The position numbers were made by a program, and so were the translations under genes. Source: Desulfosporosinus hippei DSM 8344 (GTDB lineage: Bacteria; Bacillota; Desulfitobacteriia; Desulfitobacteriales; Desulfitobacteriaceae). From it: DNA of 64,000 bases. Shown here piece after piece: positions 34,705-45,863 of this stretch. How positions within the stretch are numbered: position 1 is the first letter of the stretch; each line of letters starts with the position of its first letter. Under the pieces are notes generated by a model, which saw nothing but the letters and a program-made list of their open reading frames with translations, made no database searches and was not told the DNA's origin. The stretch is from the NCBI RefSeq assembly GCF_900100785.1, contig NZ_FNCP01000020.1:28422-92421 (forward strand). The letters run 5' to 3'.

Positions 34705-34716
34705 ATCTTAGTCCCC

Positions 34717-35883
34717 CTATTCTGAACCCACCGTAATCTCATCACCCTCTTGAAGCATGTTGAGGTTTGTCGAGATTATGGATTCATTTCCTTGAAGGCC
34801 TGCTTTGATCTCTGCCTGATTGTTTACCAAATCCCCAACCGTTACTGCCCGTTTTTTCACAATCCCGTTATCATTTATGTACACGAAATAATTGCCTTCC
34901 TTCCCGGTTATTAACCCTACAGGTATAACAAAGTTTTGGCCTTTTCCATCATCCTCAACCATCAGCCTTACTTTAGCAAATACCCCCGGCCTTAAGGACA
35001 AGGTTTCATTATTTAATTGCACCTTCACCTTGAAGGATCTTGAGGAGGGATCGGCAGAGGGAGTAATGCTTTTCACAACACCTTCATAGCTTTCCGAATC
35101 ATCTTCATTTAGCTTAACTTTAGCCTTTTGCCCGATTTTTATCGTCTGAATCAGAGCTTGATCTATCTCGATAACAGCATCGATCAATGAGATATCTTTA
35201 ACCTTTCCCAGAACATTTCCCGGCGAGAGGAACTGCCCAATATTGACATTTTTTCCGTCCATGATGCCGGTAATTGGAGCTCGGATAGTCATATCGGCTA
35301 AGGTAGTTTTAAGATTATCGATAGTGGTCTGAGTCGCTTGAATAGCTGCTTGACTTGAAGCAACGTCTGCCTTAATTATTTTCAGAGAAGTTTCTGCGTT
35401 TTCCAGTTCAGCCTGGGCAACTACCCCTTGTTCTGCTAAGGTTTTAGTCCGATCGTAGGATCGTTGAGTATTTTCCAGACTAGCCTCTGTCTTTTGCAGA
35501 GCAGCTTTTGAAACCTCTAACTGGCTTTCGGCAGACTTTATCTGATTAACAATATCCTGATCATCTAAGATGATAAGCGCCTCACCTTGAGTGACCTGCT
35601 TTCCGTCATCAAATAAAATACTGATTACCTTTCCACTATTCTTTGAACTTACAATTCCTTCTTGCTCAGCTTCCAAGGTTGCTTTATAGTACAACCCTTC
35701 GTTTTCACTTGCCACTTTTGGACTGATTACTTCCACTGCCACTTTGTCGCTTGTATCAGGTTCCACACTTTCATTTTCCTTAGCTGCAAAGATTGATTGA
35801 GCTCCGTATCGGTTGAACAGCGCAACTCCACCGATAAAAATAACAACGATAATTACTAACAAGATTATTCTCTTTTTACTCAC
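34717..35883 (-). CDS. RND efflux adaptor (HlyD/AcrA family)
   Basis: This protein of about 388 residues has an N-terminal membrane anchor (RIILLVIIVVIFIGGVALF). A lipoyl/barrel-sandwich half-motif (GKVISILFDDGKQVTQGEAL) comes next, then a coiled-coil hairpin (about 105-175) and the second lipoyl half (MTIRAPITGIMDGKNVNIGQ). Beta-barrel and membrane-proximal domains complete it. GTG 35883 is preferred over the in-frame ATG at 35910: AAGGAGGGG is well spaced for the GTG, and the upstream choice would overlap the TetR gene. It links to the RND pump encoded next. Confidence 0.9.
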   Translation of the reverse strand: MSKKRIILLVIIVVIFIGGVALFNRYGAQSIFAAKENESVEPDTSDKVAVEVISPKVASENEGLYYKATLEAEQEGIVSSKNSGKVISILFDDGKQVTQGEALIILDDQDIVNQIKSAESQLEVSKAALQKTEASLENTQRSYDRTKTLAEQGVVAQAELENAETSLKIIKADVASSQAAIQATQTTIDNLKTTLADMTIRAPITGIMDGKNVNIGQFLSPGNVLGKVKDISLIDAVIEIDQALIQTIKIGQKAKVKLNEDDSESYEGVVKSITPSADPSSRSFKVKVQLNNETLSLRPGVFAKVRLMVEDDGKGQNFVIPVGLITGKEGNYFVYINDNGIVKKRAVTVGDLVNNQAEIKAGLQGNESIISTNLNMLQEGDEITVGSE

Positions 35884-35897
35884 ACCTTTACCCCTCC

Positions 35898-36536
35898 TTA
35901 GACTGCACAAGTGTCCGATCCTGAGTTTGTTTTTGCCGATATTCCATTTAGGATAAAATCAATCATTTTTTCCCTATCACTATCTTTCTGCTGCTGCGTC
36001 CAGCAATAACCCATAATATGGGCTTTAAAATTACAATAGGCACCGATCATTTCAGGTATAAAATTCGCTGCAAATTCCCAATCGAATTCTCTTAGAATTC
36101 CATCTGCTACTCCCTTCTCAAATTTTTTCCTTAATATATTCACCGATTCCTCTCTACTACTTAAAATCATTTCGTATAACTTTTGCTTCACCTCGCAGTT
36201 CATTTCAAAAAATTTGCCGAACACCATAAATTTGAAGAAAAACTCCGTCTCTTCCAAGGTTTCCTGGGTAAACTTAATAATTTCATTTAATATTTCCCGC
36301 AGCGTAAGTTTATCGCTGATCCTTCGGTTAATTTCAGCAAAGAAATGACTGGTTTCAGCCTTGGCTACATGTATAAACAGATCTTCCTTGTTCTGAAAGT
36401 ATTCATATAGGGTACCTTTCCCCAGTCCCGCCTCTGCTGCGATATCCTTCATGCTGGCATTTGTAAAACCGTTCTTTCTGAACACTTCAAATGCTGCATT
36501 TAGAATGGTTTCCTCTTTGTCTTTCAACCTCGCCAT
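35898..36536 (-). CDS. TetR-family regulator of the RND operon
   Basis: This protein of about 212 residues has the N-terminal helix-turn-helix FTNASMKDIAAEAGLGKGTL followed by YEYFQNKEDLF, the AcrR/QacR pattern. ATG 36536 (MARLKDKEE) is preferred because GGAGG lies just before it; the in-frame ATG 36548 lacks such a site. It is the first gene of the operon with the adaptor and pump. An inverted repeat just upstream (36562-36573) is a likely autoregulatory operator. The inducer is unknown. Confidence 0.9.
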   Translation of the reverse strand: MARLKDKEETILNAAFEVFRKNGFTNASMKDIAAEAGLGKGTLYEYFQNKEDLFIHVAKAETSHFFAEINRRISDKLTLREILNEIIKFTQETLEETEFFFKFMVFGKFFEMNCEVKQKLYEMILSSREESVNILRKKFEKGVADGILREFDWEFAANFIPEMIGAYCNFKAHIMGYCWTQQQKDSDREKMIDFILNGISAKTNSGSDTCAV

Positions 36537-36557
36537 ATTAACCTCCATTCAACTATT

Positions 36558-36577
36558 GTCCGACCGTTCGGTCAATT
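36558..36577 (-). promoter_or_regulatory. TetR operator candidate
   Basis: GACCGTTCGGTC (36562-36573), with near-symmetric flanks (TTGT / CAA), lies 25-40 bp before the tetR start. GACCGNNCGGTC-type half-sites are typical of TetR/AcrR-family operators. Confidence 0.6.
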
Positions 36578-36646
36578 TATGGAAAATCTAACCACATAAT
36601 ACTCCTTTAATGTTATGAGATCAATCATCAATTTTATTACAACCCT

Positions 36647-36919
36647 TCAAACTCCTGGGAGAACATCAGACTTCAAATAATCTGTCCCTATTTTTTCTAG
36701 TGAATAATAAAACACTATCCCCACAAATCCGCCTACTATCAAATTTACGATCAACCCCATAATTGCTATAGGTCTATTAAACGTTATTAAGAGACTATCC
36801 AGCTGATAAATACTGTACTTTCCGATACCTAAAAGTAATAACAACCGAGTCAAAACCTCAGAAGGCATCGTAGAAACTGCCCCAATCATAGCTACTATTA
36901 ACGGTTTATCGTATTTCAA
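36647..36919 (-). CDS. Small membrane protein (90 aa)
   Basis: Two or three helices (PLIVAMIGAVSTMPSEVLTR and PIAIMGLIVNLIVGGFVGIV). The start is preceded by GGAGGAATTATC. The composition resembles small YqhR-like membrane proteins of Firmicutes, but no family could be fixed. It is a single gene between the TetR operon and a gene-poor stretch. Confidence 0.65.
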   Translation of the reverse strand: MKYDKPLIVAMIGAVSTMPSEVLTRLLLLLGIGKYSIYQLDSLLITFNRPIAIMGLIVNLIVGGFVGIVFYYSLEKIGTDYLKSDVLPGV

Positions 36920-37190
36920 GATAATTCCTCCAGCCTACCATCTTATTACCTACTATCTTATTATTTAATTATTATAAGCACTTAGTAGTTTCTGATACAT
37001 CCGGCTTTTTGAATACATCATTAACTTATGGTAATTTGTTGTATATTATAGTGTTTCCAATGTCTTAAGTGGTGTATAAAGCATAGATTGTTTCCCAAGC
37101 AGTATTTTTTCCTTTAATAGAGTTGGGGAAATGATGGGAACCTAAAAGAATTGGTGTGTTGTTGATTATACTAGAGCTATGATTGATATG
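36920..37190. other. Intergenic stretch with a short echo of the next gene
   Basis: No gene. At about 37082-37112 the sequence (AAGCATAG, TTTCCCAAGC, GTATT) resembles part of the coding strand complement of the gene at 37301-38002 (about 37815-37845). This suggests a decayed partial duplication. Confidence 0.35.
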
Positions 37191-37233
37191 CATAAGGGCC
37201 TACCGAAGCGTAAATGCTCGGTAGGCCCTTATG
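37191..37233. terminator. Terminator-like hairpin
   Basis: Perfect 16-bp arms (CATAAGGGCCTACCGA and complement) around an 11-nt loop, about 70 bp past the stop of the membrane protein gene at 37301. Confidence 0.6.
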
Positions 37234-37300
37234 CTTTAAGAAACTCTAGAAAAGCTGTGGCACATATTATAGCAACAGAAGAATCGATCATAAGCATATG

Positions 37301-38002
37301 CTAAATTGGCAAAACAGTGATCAAATAACCACCCAATACAAGGCTGGCCAAATTGGCCACCAACACATAGGAAACACGACGGAATCCGCCATGCTCTTTG
37401 ATAAAAACAAGAACACCTATGATTTCGGCTATAAACACCCAGAATTCCATGAAGATGAGGTTGAAAATCAAGTAGCTGTTTAAAGGAGAAACCCCATTTA
37501 AGGCTAGATTTAAAATGCCTTGGGTCAACAAATTCATCATCAGGAAGACAATCCAACTCTTTCTATCACGGAATCCAAACAATATGAAGATCACGCCTTC
37601 GATGACCAAAGTAAAAAACACCCGTATAGTCACTAAAAGGATTGAGCGAGACAACAGCTTCCCAGCTTCTATGCTTTGGGCAGGAAAATCCACCGTGACA
37701 ATGCTATTATAACCGGTTAAATATTCCTGCCCGACTATTCGATCGAAACTCGTATCGTTTCCTGATACTCTAAGTGTTACTTCTTGATTGTTTCCAATAT
37801 CTCTATTGTAGAAAGCATAGTAAGTTTCCCAAGCGGTATTGCTTTTTCGCCCATCCTTTATCGATGCTGTAGAAACAAGGGAAACTGAAACGTCATCGGG
37901 GGCATTTTTCAGGATAACTATCAACCCAGGCGGCTCGGCAGAATTGGCATATGCAAGCGTTGGAAAGAAAGAAAAAACGATGAAAAATATAATCAATAGC
38001 AT
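37301..38002 (-). CDS. Secreted/membrane hypothetical protein (233 aa)
   Basis: An N-terminal signal peptide (LLIIFFIVFSFFPTLAYANS, cleavage likely after AYA) is followed by an extracytoplasmic beta domain of about 100 residues (PPGLIVILKNAPDDVSVSLV). Four membrane helices end the protein (VTIRVFFTLVIEGVIFILFG, FIAEIIGVLVFI, VANLASLVLGGYLITVL). The family is not recognised. It follows the ferredoxin-like gene on the same strand with a 72-bp gap and may be co-transcribed with it. Confidence 0.7.
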   Translation of the reverse strand: MLLIIFFIVFSFFPTLAYANSAEPPGLIVILKNAPDDVSVSLVSTASIKDGRKSNTAWETYYAFYNRDIGNNQEVTLRVSGNDTSFDRIVGQEYLTGYNSIVTVDFPAQSIEAGKLLSRSILLVTIRVFFTLVIEGVIFILFGFRDRKSWIVFLMMNLLTQGILNLALNGVSPLNSYLIFNLIFMEFWVFIAEIIGVLVFIKEHGGFRRVSYVLVANLASLVLGGYLITVLPI

Positions 38003-38074
38003 ATGAGCTTTTCCTTTCGTCTTACACCACCTCCTTCTGGCCGATTTCGCAACTGGCTTAATAATTTTCGTTTC

Positions 38075-38581
38075 TCACTTCGAAGAAGCTTTGTGGATGC
38101 TATTAAGCTGCTTCAATAGCGTTTCTACTTTTTCTACAGGGAAGTTTTTGGGCGGATTTTGGGTCATGGATTCCAGCAAACTTCTCACCTCGTCACTCTG
38201 AGGAAGCATATAACCGGATTCTCGGATCAAGTCTTCAGCCATAAGTCTATTGGATTTTGCTATTGCCTCAGCAAATTGACGAGTGACTGCATCATCCGAT
38301 AATTTAGCTATGTCAGTAGCCAGACTTTCCTGCTCAACTTTGCTTTTAGCTAAGGTGCGCAAAGCATTAACCACATTTTCTGACTTGGACTGCTGGGGAG
38401 GATATTCGTCAGGAAGAAGCGAAATTGCTCCGGATGGACAAGCATCTACACACTTTCTACACCCTTTTATACATTTGCTTACATCAATAATACTATTTTC
38501 AGTATCTGTTGCTCCAGTGGGACATACATAAAGACACATACAGTCTTTTGTACATAATCTAATGTTTCTTACTGCCGGCAT
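38075..38581 (-). CDS. 4Fe-4S ferredoxin-like protein
   Basis: This 168-residue protein has an N-terminal two-cluster ferredoxin region: C-T-K-D-C-M-C-L-Y-V-C-P-T-G-A and CIKGCRKCVDACPSGAI. A helical C-terminal tail of about 105 residues (about 60-168) has no cysteines. The first cluster motif is irregular. It likely moves electrons to or from the neighbouring rubredoxin/rubrerythrin-like protein, whose gene ends 4 bp upstream (same operon). The helical tail is unlike plain ferredoxins and may be a docking domain. Confidence 0.85.
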   Translation of the reverse strand: MPAVRNIRLCTKDCMCLYVCPTGATDTENSIIDVSKCIKGCRKCVDACPSGAISLLPDEYPPQQSKSENVVNALRTLAKSKVEQESLATDIAKLSDDAVTRQFAEAIAKSNRLMAEDLIRESGYMLPQSDEVRSLLESMTQNPPKNFPVEKVETLLKQLNSIHKASSK

Positions 38582-38585
38582 TGTC

Positions 38586-39251
38586 TTATCTCCTTCCTAT
38601 TTGCGAAATTTTGTAATTAGGCACCTTGCAGACAGGGCAGATTTCAGGCAGGTCATTACCTAGATAAATAAAACCACAAATCTCACAAACATATAGTTTT
38701 GTATTCTCAAGCAGGGTATTGCCTTCTTTGGCATATCTCTCGAGGAGAGAGTTGCCCATTCTGCTTACCTTTTCACTCCAGACTAATGCTCTCAAAGCAC
38801 CTCTGTCTGCTTTTTCAGCAGCAACAGTATTTGCTTTAGAATAACTCTCTGACAAATCATACTTCAGAACCTCAGCAATATCCTCAAAATTTTGGGAGCT
38901 ATGTGCGGCAACTTTACTTTTGTAATAATCAGCAAGCTGATAAAACAAATCCATTGCTTCTGTCAGGTGCTGTTTTTCACACCCCTTTGCGAGGTTGGAG
39001 CACAATGCACTAAGTTCCCCTGGTGTAAGTTCTCTTAAGCTTTCAAAGTGTTCATCTTCCTGTGACGTGTGAGCAGGGATAGGACTAGTTTCTTTCAGTT
39101 CCTCAAAGACTGTCCTTAGTGCTCCGCACAAAGGACAAACAAAATCTTGGGGAATATCCTCCCACCTTGTCCCAGGAGCAATGCCTTTTTCCGGCAGTCC
39201 TGCGGCTTCATCATATGTATAACCGCAGATTGAGCATTTGAACTTTCTCAT
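38586..39251 (-). CDS. Rubredoxin-rubrerythrin-like protein
   Basis: This 221-residue protein has a rubredoxin domain at each end. The N-terminal one has C-S-I-C-G-Y and CPLCGA (residues 5-45), and the C-terminal one has CEICGFIY and CPVCKVP (about 190-212). A central four-helix region (about 65-180) resembles rubrerythrin, but the usual run of E-x-x-H iron ligands is not clear. It may therefore be a degenerate or altered di-iron domain. Related proteins reduce peroxide or oxygen in anaerobes. It is the first gene of an operon with the ferredoxin-like protein. A PerR-like box upstream (39362-39376) fits an oxidative stress role. Confidence 0.82.
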   Translation of the reverse strand: MRKFKCSICGYTYDEAAGLPEKGIAPGTRWEDIPQDFVCPLCGALRTVFEELKETSPIPAHTSQEDEHFESLRELTPGELSALCSNLAKGCEKQHLTEAMDLFYQLADYYKSKVAAHSSQNFEDIAEVLKYDLSESYSKANTVAAEKADRGALRALVWSEKVSRMGNSLLERYAKEGNTLLENTKLYVCEICGFIYLGNDLPEICPVCKVPNYKISQIGRR

Positions 39252-39361
39252 TTAATTTCCTCCTTTTGATCATCGCTAATAAATTCTGATTTAATTCACA
39301 CCCATAATTCACGACATTGCAATACAAAAAATAATATGGCGTAAAGTTATTGCTATTTAAT

Positions 39362-39376
39362 TTATAATAATTACTA
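39362..39376. promoter_or_regulatory. PerR-box candidate
   Basis: TTATAATAATTACTA matches 13 of 15 positions of the Bacillus PerR consensus TTATAATNATTATAA. It lies about 110 bp before a rubrerythrin-like gene, a typical PerR target in Clostridia. The surrounding DNA is very AT-rich, so chance similarity remains possible. Confidence 0.5.
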
Positions 39377-39515
39377 TTTAAGTATATATTTATATGTATA
39401 ATTTTGTCAAGTAATTTAGGCACTGAAAATCTTTCATTTCACTTCTTGTGTTTTCGGCATATTGGCATGAATTACCTTCTCTCCTGAATATCCGCGAATG
39501 TTATTTGCTTCGAAA

Positions 39516-39553
39516 AACGAACAGGTTCAGCACAAATGCTGAACCTGCTCGTT
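39516..39553. terminator. Terminator-like hairpin
   Basis: Arms of 17 bp with one mismatch (CAGGTTCAGCA / TGCTGAACCTG core) and a 4-nt loop, with a T-run on the minus strand. No intact minus-strand gene ends just to its right. Confidence 0.55.
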
Positions 39554-39628
39554 TAAAAAATAATTTTATTGGTTTACTCTACCATTTATTTAATGATGAT
39601 AACCTCAAGACTAATTGAGGAATTATCC

Positions 39629-39823
39629 ATGACGCATGACGAGCAGTCCAAGATCAGACGTCAGCTGGTAAATGCTTACCATGCTTCCGGCCAAACGGCT
39701 GCTGCATGGTGCTCGGAAAACAACCTAAACATCAATAAACTACGATACTGGTTTGCCAAGTGCAACCGTGAAGACAAAGCTGATCTTAAACCCCTAGTTC
39801 AATACGTAACATTCTCGTTATAA
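39629..39823 (+). mobile_element. IS66-family TnpA-like remnant
   Basis: The encoded MTHDEQSKIRRQLVNAYHAS, TAAAWCSENNLNINKLRYWF and A-K-C-N-R segment matches the helix-turn-helix start of the IS66 accessory protein (W-C-x-x-N-x-x-x-x-x-x-L-R-Y-W). About 64 codons remain. tnpB and the tnpC transposase are absent, so this is an isolated relic. Confidence 0.6.
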
Positions 39824-40015
39824 ATGGAATATATTGGATTTAGGCTAGATTTCTTATTTTATATTTCTAAGCATTTGAGTCTCAACTAAACTATTCCAAT
39901 TGATTATACTGGAATCTACTATGCTCCCTTTTATTTGAATGTATATAGAGACGGACGATTCTCAGAAATCGTTAACATCTTTAACGAATCAAAACTTAAA
40001 GAAAGGAAGAATTAT

Positions 40016-42043
<2,028 letters not shown>

Positions 42044-42180
42044 TAACCTTTTCAAACCACTTAGCAAGAGGATGGGATCCAACCTGCTTTGGGCGTAATA
42101 TTTAATTTATGTTAGATCTTTCTATAACGCAAACTTTGGCCATGCTTGTACAAGTGGTTTTGAATTAAATCTTTAATTTC

Positions 42181-42208
42181 AAGGAGCCTTCTATAAAGAG
42201 GGCTCCTT
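42181..42208 (+). terminator. Terminator of the collagen-like gene
   Basis: AAGGAGCC and GGCTCCTT flank a 12-nt loop, 138 bp after the stop; a moderate hairpin without a long T-run. Confidence 0.5.
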
Positions 42209-42276
42209 AAATTATCGGATAATTGTACATGCATATTTATCGCCACTTTGCAATTTGCCTTCTCAGGTTTCGATTA

Positions 42277-44505
42277 TCAAATCAAGGGACTTTTATCCCC
42301 TTGGTGATAAATTACCAGTCGATGGAGTGCTCGTGTACAGGCAATGTAGAGTAATTGTCTATCAAAATCACTTACATAGCTCTCCTTATTAACATCGTAA
42401 ATAATCACAACATCAAATTCTAATCCCTTTGCCATATAAGTTGGAATGACTAGAGCACCTTTTATAACTTCCCCGTCTTGAGGTTTAATAAGGGTTAGTT
42501 GCACAGATTTTTTCAAGCGACTAAACACCTTTTCTGCCTCTTCTTGAGTTTTACATATGATGGCTACGGATTCATATCCTTGCTCGGTATAATTCCTTAT
42601 GTCTGCTATGATGGACTGATCGATTCCCGCTAATGTTTCTCGCTGAATAACCTTAGGTTCCTCACCATACCGTTCAATAGAACAATAATCATGTTGGTTA
42701 CCTTCACCAAGTAGCTTCTGTGTGAAAGTGTTTATTTCACAGGTTGACCTATAGCCTTTATTTAAAGACAGCTTAATCGTCTTACCTTTATTGAGTATCT
42801 CAGAGACATCGTCATATAGTGAATAGTCTATTGGTTTTTCAATCGCTTGACGTATGTCTCCTAAAACAGTGTAGGTGGCATTATCGTACAACATCTTAAA
42901 AACCTCGTATTGCAGAGGAGTATAATCTTGAGCTTCATCAATGACCACATGTTTGATCCCGGAAGCCAAATTATTCCCTTCAACTTTCAACTTCAGATAA
43001 AGAAGCGGAGCGTAATCTTCATAGTGCAATCGCCCCTCTTCTAGATTCTGAAGAGTTGTCGAAATAATTTCGTTAATATTCTCCGGAAGTGTTAGACCTT
43101 GGGCCAATTTAAGCAAAAGCCCACGGTTCTTGAATAACTGCTTATACAAGTCTCCATAATCAACCTTCGTAAATTTTTGTATACGTTCCCTAAAGGCCAC
43201 AGCTTGTTTAATAGCTAATAAGCGGCTGAAGGACTTTATTTCAAACTCATGCCCTTCACTTTTTTCCACAATCTTTTCTAAACGTTTGAGTCTCTTTTTC
43301 TGTAAGGGGTGAACCTTTTGCAAAAGGATCGTCTCGATTTTTTGGAGCTGTTTTGCCATCGGAATACCAATTTCATTGTGTAGGAAGCGGTTCTTTAGCT
43401 GCTGCCTAGTCGCTATAATTGTTCCGTTATAATAGACATCCTCAAATTCAATAAGCCGATGGGCGTAGTGCCATAAAAGTCTATCAAGAATTTTCTTAAA
43501 TACCCTCGAGCCCTTAAAATCGATGCTTTTCTTCCGACCTTCATCCCCAATCTTCACACGGGAATGTATCAAGGCTTCAAGCTGCATCTCCCTTGTTTCT
43601 TTACCAAACCTGCCCTGCAAAACCTCTAAAACTAAATCGTCAAAGATGCTTTGCCTTACGTTTTCTTCTCCAAGCTCAGGAAGGACACTGGAAATATAGT
43701 GACTAAAAACTGAGTTAGGAGATATTATGATCACATCCTTAGACCGCAGATTGGTATTAAGCCCCTCATAAAGTAGGAAGGCAATCCTATGCAGAGCAAT
43801 CGATGTTTTTCCACTACCCGCTACACCTTGTACAATTAAGAGCTCATGATCCCTATCCCTAATAATTACGTCCTGTTCCTTTTGAATCGTTTCGATAATA
43901 TTTTTCATTTTGGCGGAAGTATTATGACTTAGTACTTCCTGTAGTATTTCGTCGGTAATCCTAACACTACAATCGAAAAAGTATTTAAGCTGTGAGTTTC
44001 GAATTTGATATTGCCTTTTCAAAGAAACATCTCCCCGGCTAATCCCTGCCGGAGTGTCATACATTACTTCACCTAATTCATACCTATAAAATACACTTGA
44101 AATAGGTGCGCGCCAGTCATAGACGTAGACTTCACCCGTATTTCTATCCATTAAATTGTAAAGTCCAATGTATATCTTTTCTTTCTCATTAAAACCCTTT
44201 TCTATAAAGTCAAAGCGGCCAAAGTAAGGTGAGTTTATCATTTTCTTGAGGTTCTTGAGACGCCTTGTGTCGTAACCCGAAATATGATTAGAGACTTGCA
44301 TAAGATGCAAATTTATGTCGACAAGACTCTCAAAATCGCTCGCAATATGAACGGTGTTTTCATACATATCCTTTTTGGCAGATATTAAATCACTCTTCTT
44401 CTCTTCTAAATTTTTCTCTTCTTTTTTCACTTCTTCGTCGATAAAGGCTAATGTCTTTCTAAGATACTCAATCTCCTCTTGATGATTTTCTTGGTAACTG
44501 TCCAT
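42277..44505 (-). CDS. helD: RNA polymerase recycling motor HelD
   Basis: This 742-residue UvrD-like superfamily 1 ATPase binds RNA polymerase and removes it from stalled or terminated complexes. An N-terminal antiparallel coiled coil (about 1-60) precedes the ATPase. Walker A is IVQGVAGSGKTSIALHRIAF (about 225-245) and Walker B is VVIDEAQDYTPLQYEVF (about 520). Motif IV is LNKGYRSTCEI, motif V is TYMAKGLEFDVVIIYDV, and motif VI is LYIACTRALHRLVIYHQG. Length matches Bacillus HelD. GGAGCGTGAT precedes the ATG. It is a single gene convergent with the collagen-like gene. Confidence 0.93.
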   Translation of the reverse strand: MDSYQENHQEEIEYLRKTLAFIDEEVKKEEKNLEEKKSDLISAKKDMYENTVHIASDFESLVDINLHLMQVSNHISGYDTRRLKNLKKMINSPYFGRFDFIEKGFNEKEKIYIGLYNLMDRNTGEVYVYDWRAPISSVFYRYELGEVMYDTPAGISRGDVSLKRQYQIRNSQLKYFFDCSVRITDEILQEVLSHNTSAKMKNIIETIQKEQDVIIRDRDHELLIVQGVAGSGKTSIALHRIAFLLYEGLNTNLRSKDVIIISPNSVFSHYISSVLPELGEENVRQSIFDDLVLEVLQGRFGKETREMQLEALIHSRVKIGDEGRKKSIDFKGSRVFKKILDRLLWHYAHRLIEFEDVYYNGTIIATRQQLKNRFLHNEIGIPMAKQLQKIETILLQKVHPLQKKRLKRLEKIVEKSEGHEFEIKSFSRLLAIKQAVAFRERIQKFTKVDYGDLYKQLFKNRGLLLKLAQGLTLPENINEIISTTLQNLEEGRLHYEDYAPLLYLKLKVEGNNLASGIKHVVIDEAQDYTPLQYEVFKMLYDNATYTVLGDIRQAIEKPIDYSLYDDVSEILNKGKTIKLSLNKGYRSTCEINTFTQKLLGEGNQHDYCSIERYGEEPKVIQRETLAGIDQSIIADIRNYTEQGYESVAIICKTQEEAEKVFSRLKKSVQLTLIKPQDGEVIKGALVIPTYMAKGLEFDVVIIYDVNKESYVSDFDRQLLYIACTRALHRLVIYHQGDKSPLI

Positions 44506-44661
44506 TGGATCACGCTCCTAAACAAAAGAATTTCGAGAAAACCATTTGACATCTCTATGGTCTTTGTGGTATAGTATAAGTAAGGAATATTGTATGAATT
44601 GGTGTAAACGTGTTCGTTTCTTATTATATATTAAATGCATCTTCAAGTCTAGTAAAAGGGC

Positions 44662-44706
44662 AAAAATAGGGAAGTCACTCCATGCCGGAATGACTTCCCT
44701 ATTTTT
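44662..44706. terminator. Bidirectional terminator
   Basis: Perfect 16-bp arms (AAAAATAGGGAAGTCA and complement) around a 13-nt centre with a partial inner pair. A- and T-runs occur on both sides. It probably ends the minus-strand gene at 44836. Confidence 0.75.
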
Positions 44707-44708
44707 TT

Positions 44709-44744
44709 GCCCTCCTCTGCCCTCCTCTGCCCTCCTCTGCCCTC
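44709..44744. repeat. 10-bp tandem repeat
   Basis: Three exact copies of GCCCTCCTCT and a partial fourth directly after the terminator hairpin; non-coding, function unknown. Confidence 0.85.
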
Positions 44745-44835
44745 ATAGCTAGGATCTTCGCGACAATGTAAAAACATCAATCAATCTAGTTCTTGCCTTA
44801 TTGCCATTACATAAATAAGCTTCAGATCAGATCTG

Positions 44836-45246
44836 TTAAACCTTTGTTTCGTTATACAAATAATCAACTACCGGCTCAAGTGGGTCGATTATATGGTCAT
44901 CTTTCACTTTGTAATTTAACTTCTTCCCAACAAGACCTGAGAGTAATAGAGCTATTTTCTTATTTATATCATTAAAGTAAGGAGGAATATCGTGTTCAAC
45001 AACTTGAATGATTCCTTCGGAATTGATTTTTAACTTACAAAGTAAGTCTGCTGCATCCCACTTATCTTCATTGTAATAGTCCTTAAGAACAAAGGTCATG
45101 ACTCCATCTTCTTCGAACATTTCTGCATCTACATAGCCTTCCACAGGCATGACTTCTTTCAGAATCTTCTTTAATTCTTCGAGCTTAATCGTTAACTCTT
45201 CAAAGTAACTCTCTTTTACCTTTTGGATAAAACTATTTTCTGTCAT
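44836..45246 (-). CDS. Hypothetical acidic protein (about 136 aa)
   Basis: A soluble, acidic protein starting MTENSFIQKVKESYFEEL, with a helical first third and an alpha+beta rest (VEGYVDAEMFEEDGVMTFVL, IQVVEHDIPPYFND). ATG 45246 is preferred because GAGGAG lies 6 nt upstream; the in-frame ATG 45297 has none. The family is not recognised. It is probably a monocistronic gene ending at the hairpin 44662-44706. Confidence 0.65.
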   Translation of the reverse strand: MTENSFIQKVKESYFEELTIKLEELKKILKEVMPVEGYVDAEMFEEDGVMTFVLKDYYNEDKWDAADLLCKLKINSEGIIQVVEHDIPPYFNDINKKIALLLSGLVGKKLNYKVKDDHIIDPLEPVVDYLYNETKV

Positions 45247-45370
45247 GTTTAACTCCTCATTAGATACCTTTGTCTTTTTTACATTATGGTCATTCATTCA
45301 GAATCTATACATATAATTCCCATAGAAATGGACAGATATGAATCTTTGAATATAAATAATATTTTAAAAA

Positions 45371-45412
45371 AGTAGGAGCTAAAATTGTCTAAGAGACATT
45401 TTAGCTCCTACT
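45371..45412 (-). terminator. Strong hairpin terminator
   Basis: Arms around AGTAGGAGCTAAAAT with one bulged base and a short loop. On the minus strand it is followed by CTTTTTTA. It begins 2 bp past the stop of the small gene at 45414. Confidence 0.7.
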
Positions 45413-45413
45413 T

Positions 45414-45674
45414 TCATTGATTCGGTACAATAACAGTACATAATGGGGATTCCCAATCTATACCTGTGAGCATATGCCAAATCTGTCCGAGTAATTCATT
45501 TTTCGGTTGATCAACTCTAATTTTGTCAACAATCATTGATCCGCCCATATGGGCTAAGGCATTTCCCATTTTTTTGTGATAAACAGTAAACATTTCAAAA
45601 AATATCCTAGGAAAATTCCACAAATAGTAACAAAAAATTTTAACAACTTCATCCAAACTACATCTTTGCATCAC
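45414..45674 (-). CDS. Hypothetical small protein (86 aa)
   Basis: An aromatic-rich N-terminal half (IFCYYLWNFPRIFFEMFTVY) and a C-terminal half ending MLTGIDWESPLCTVIVPNQ. No clear ribosome binding site was seen, and the family is not recognised. The main support is the strong terminator immediately after the stop in the same direction. It could also be a gene remnant. Confidence 0.4.
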   Translation of the reverse strand: MMQRCSLDEVVKIFCYYLWNFPRIFFEMFTVYHKKMGNALAHMGGSMIVDKIRVDQPKNELLGQIWHMLTGIDWESPLCTVIVPNQ

Positions 45675-45863
45675 TAACTACTACTAAAAGCTATGTACCT
45701 TATTATTCATCTGAGCAAATGTATAAAATAGTAAGATATTAATGCATCTTCTTGCAACCATTTGCAATTTTTTGCTATTATTTGAGTTATTTTATTTTCG
45801 ACAATAAATTTTGTTTGCTTGTGGTAAGATTTGCAATGTCAGAATGTTGAAGGAGGCACTATT

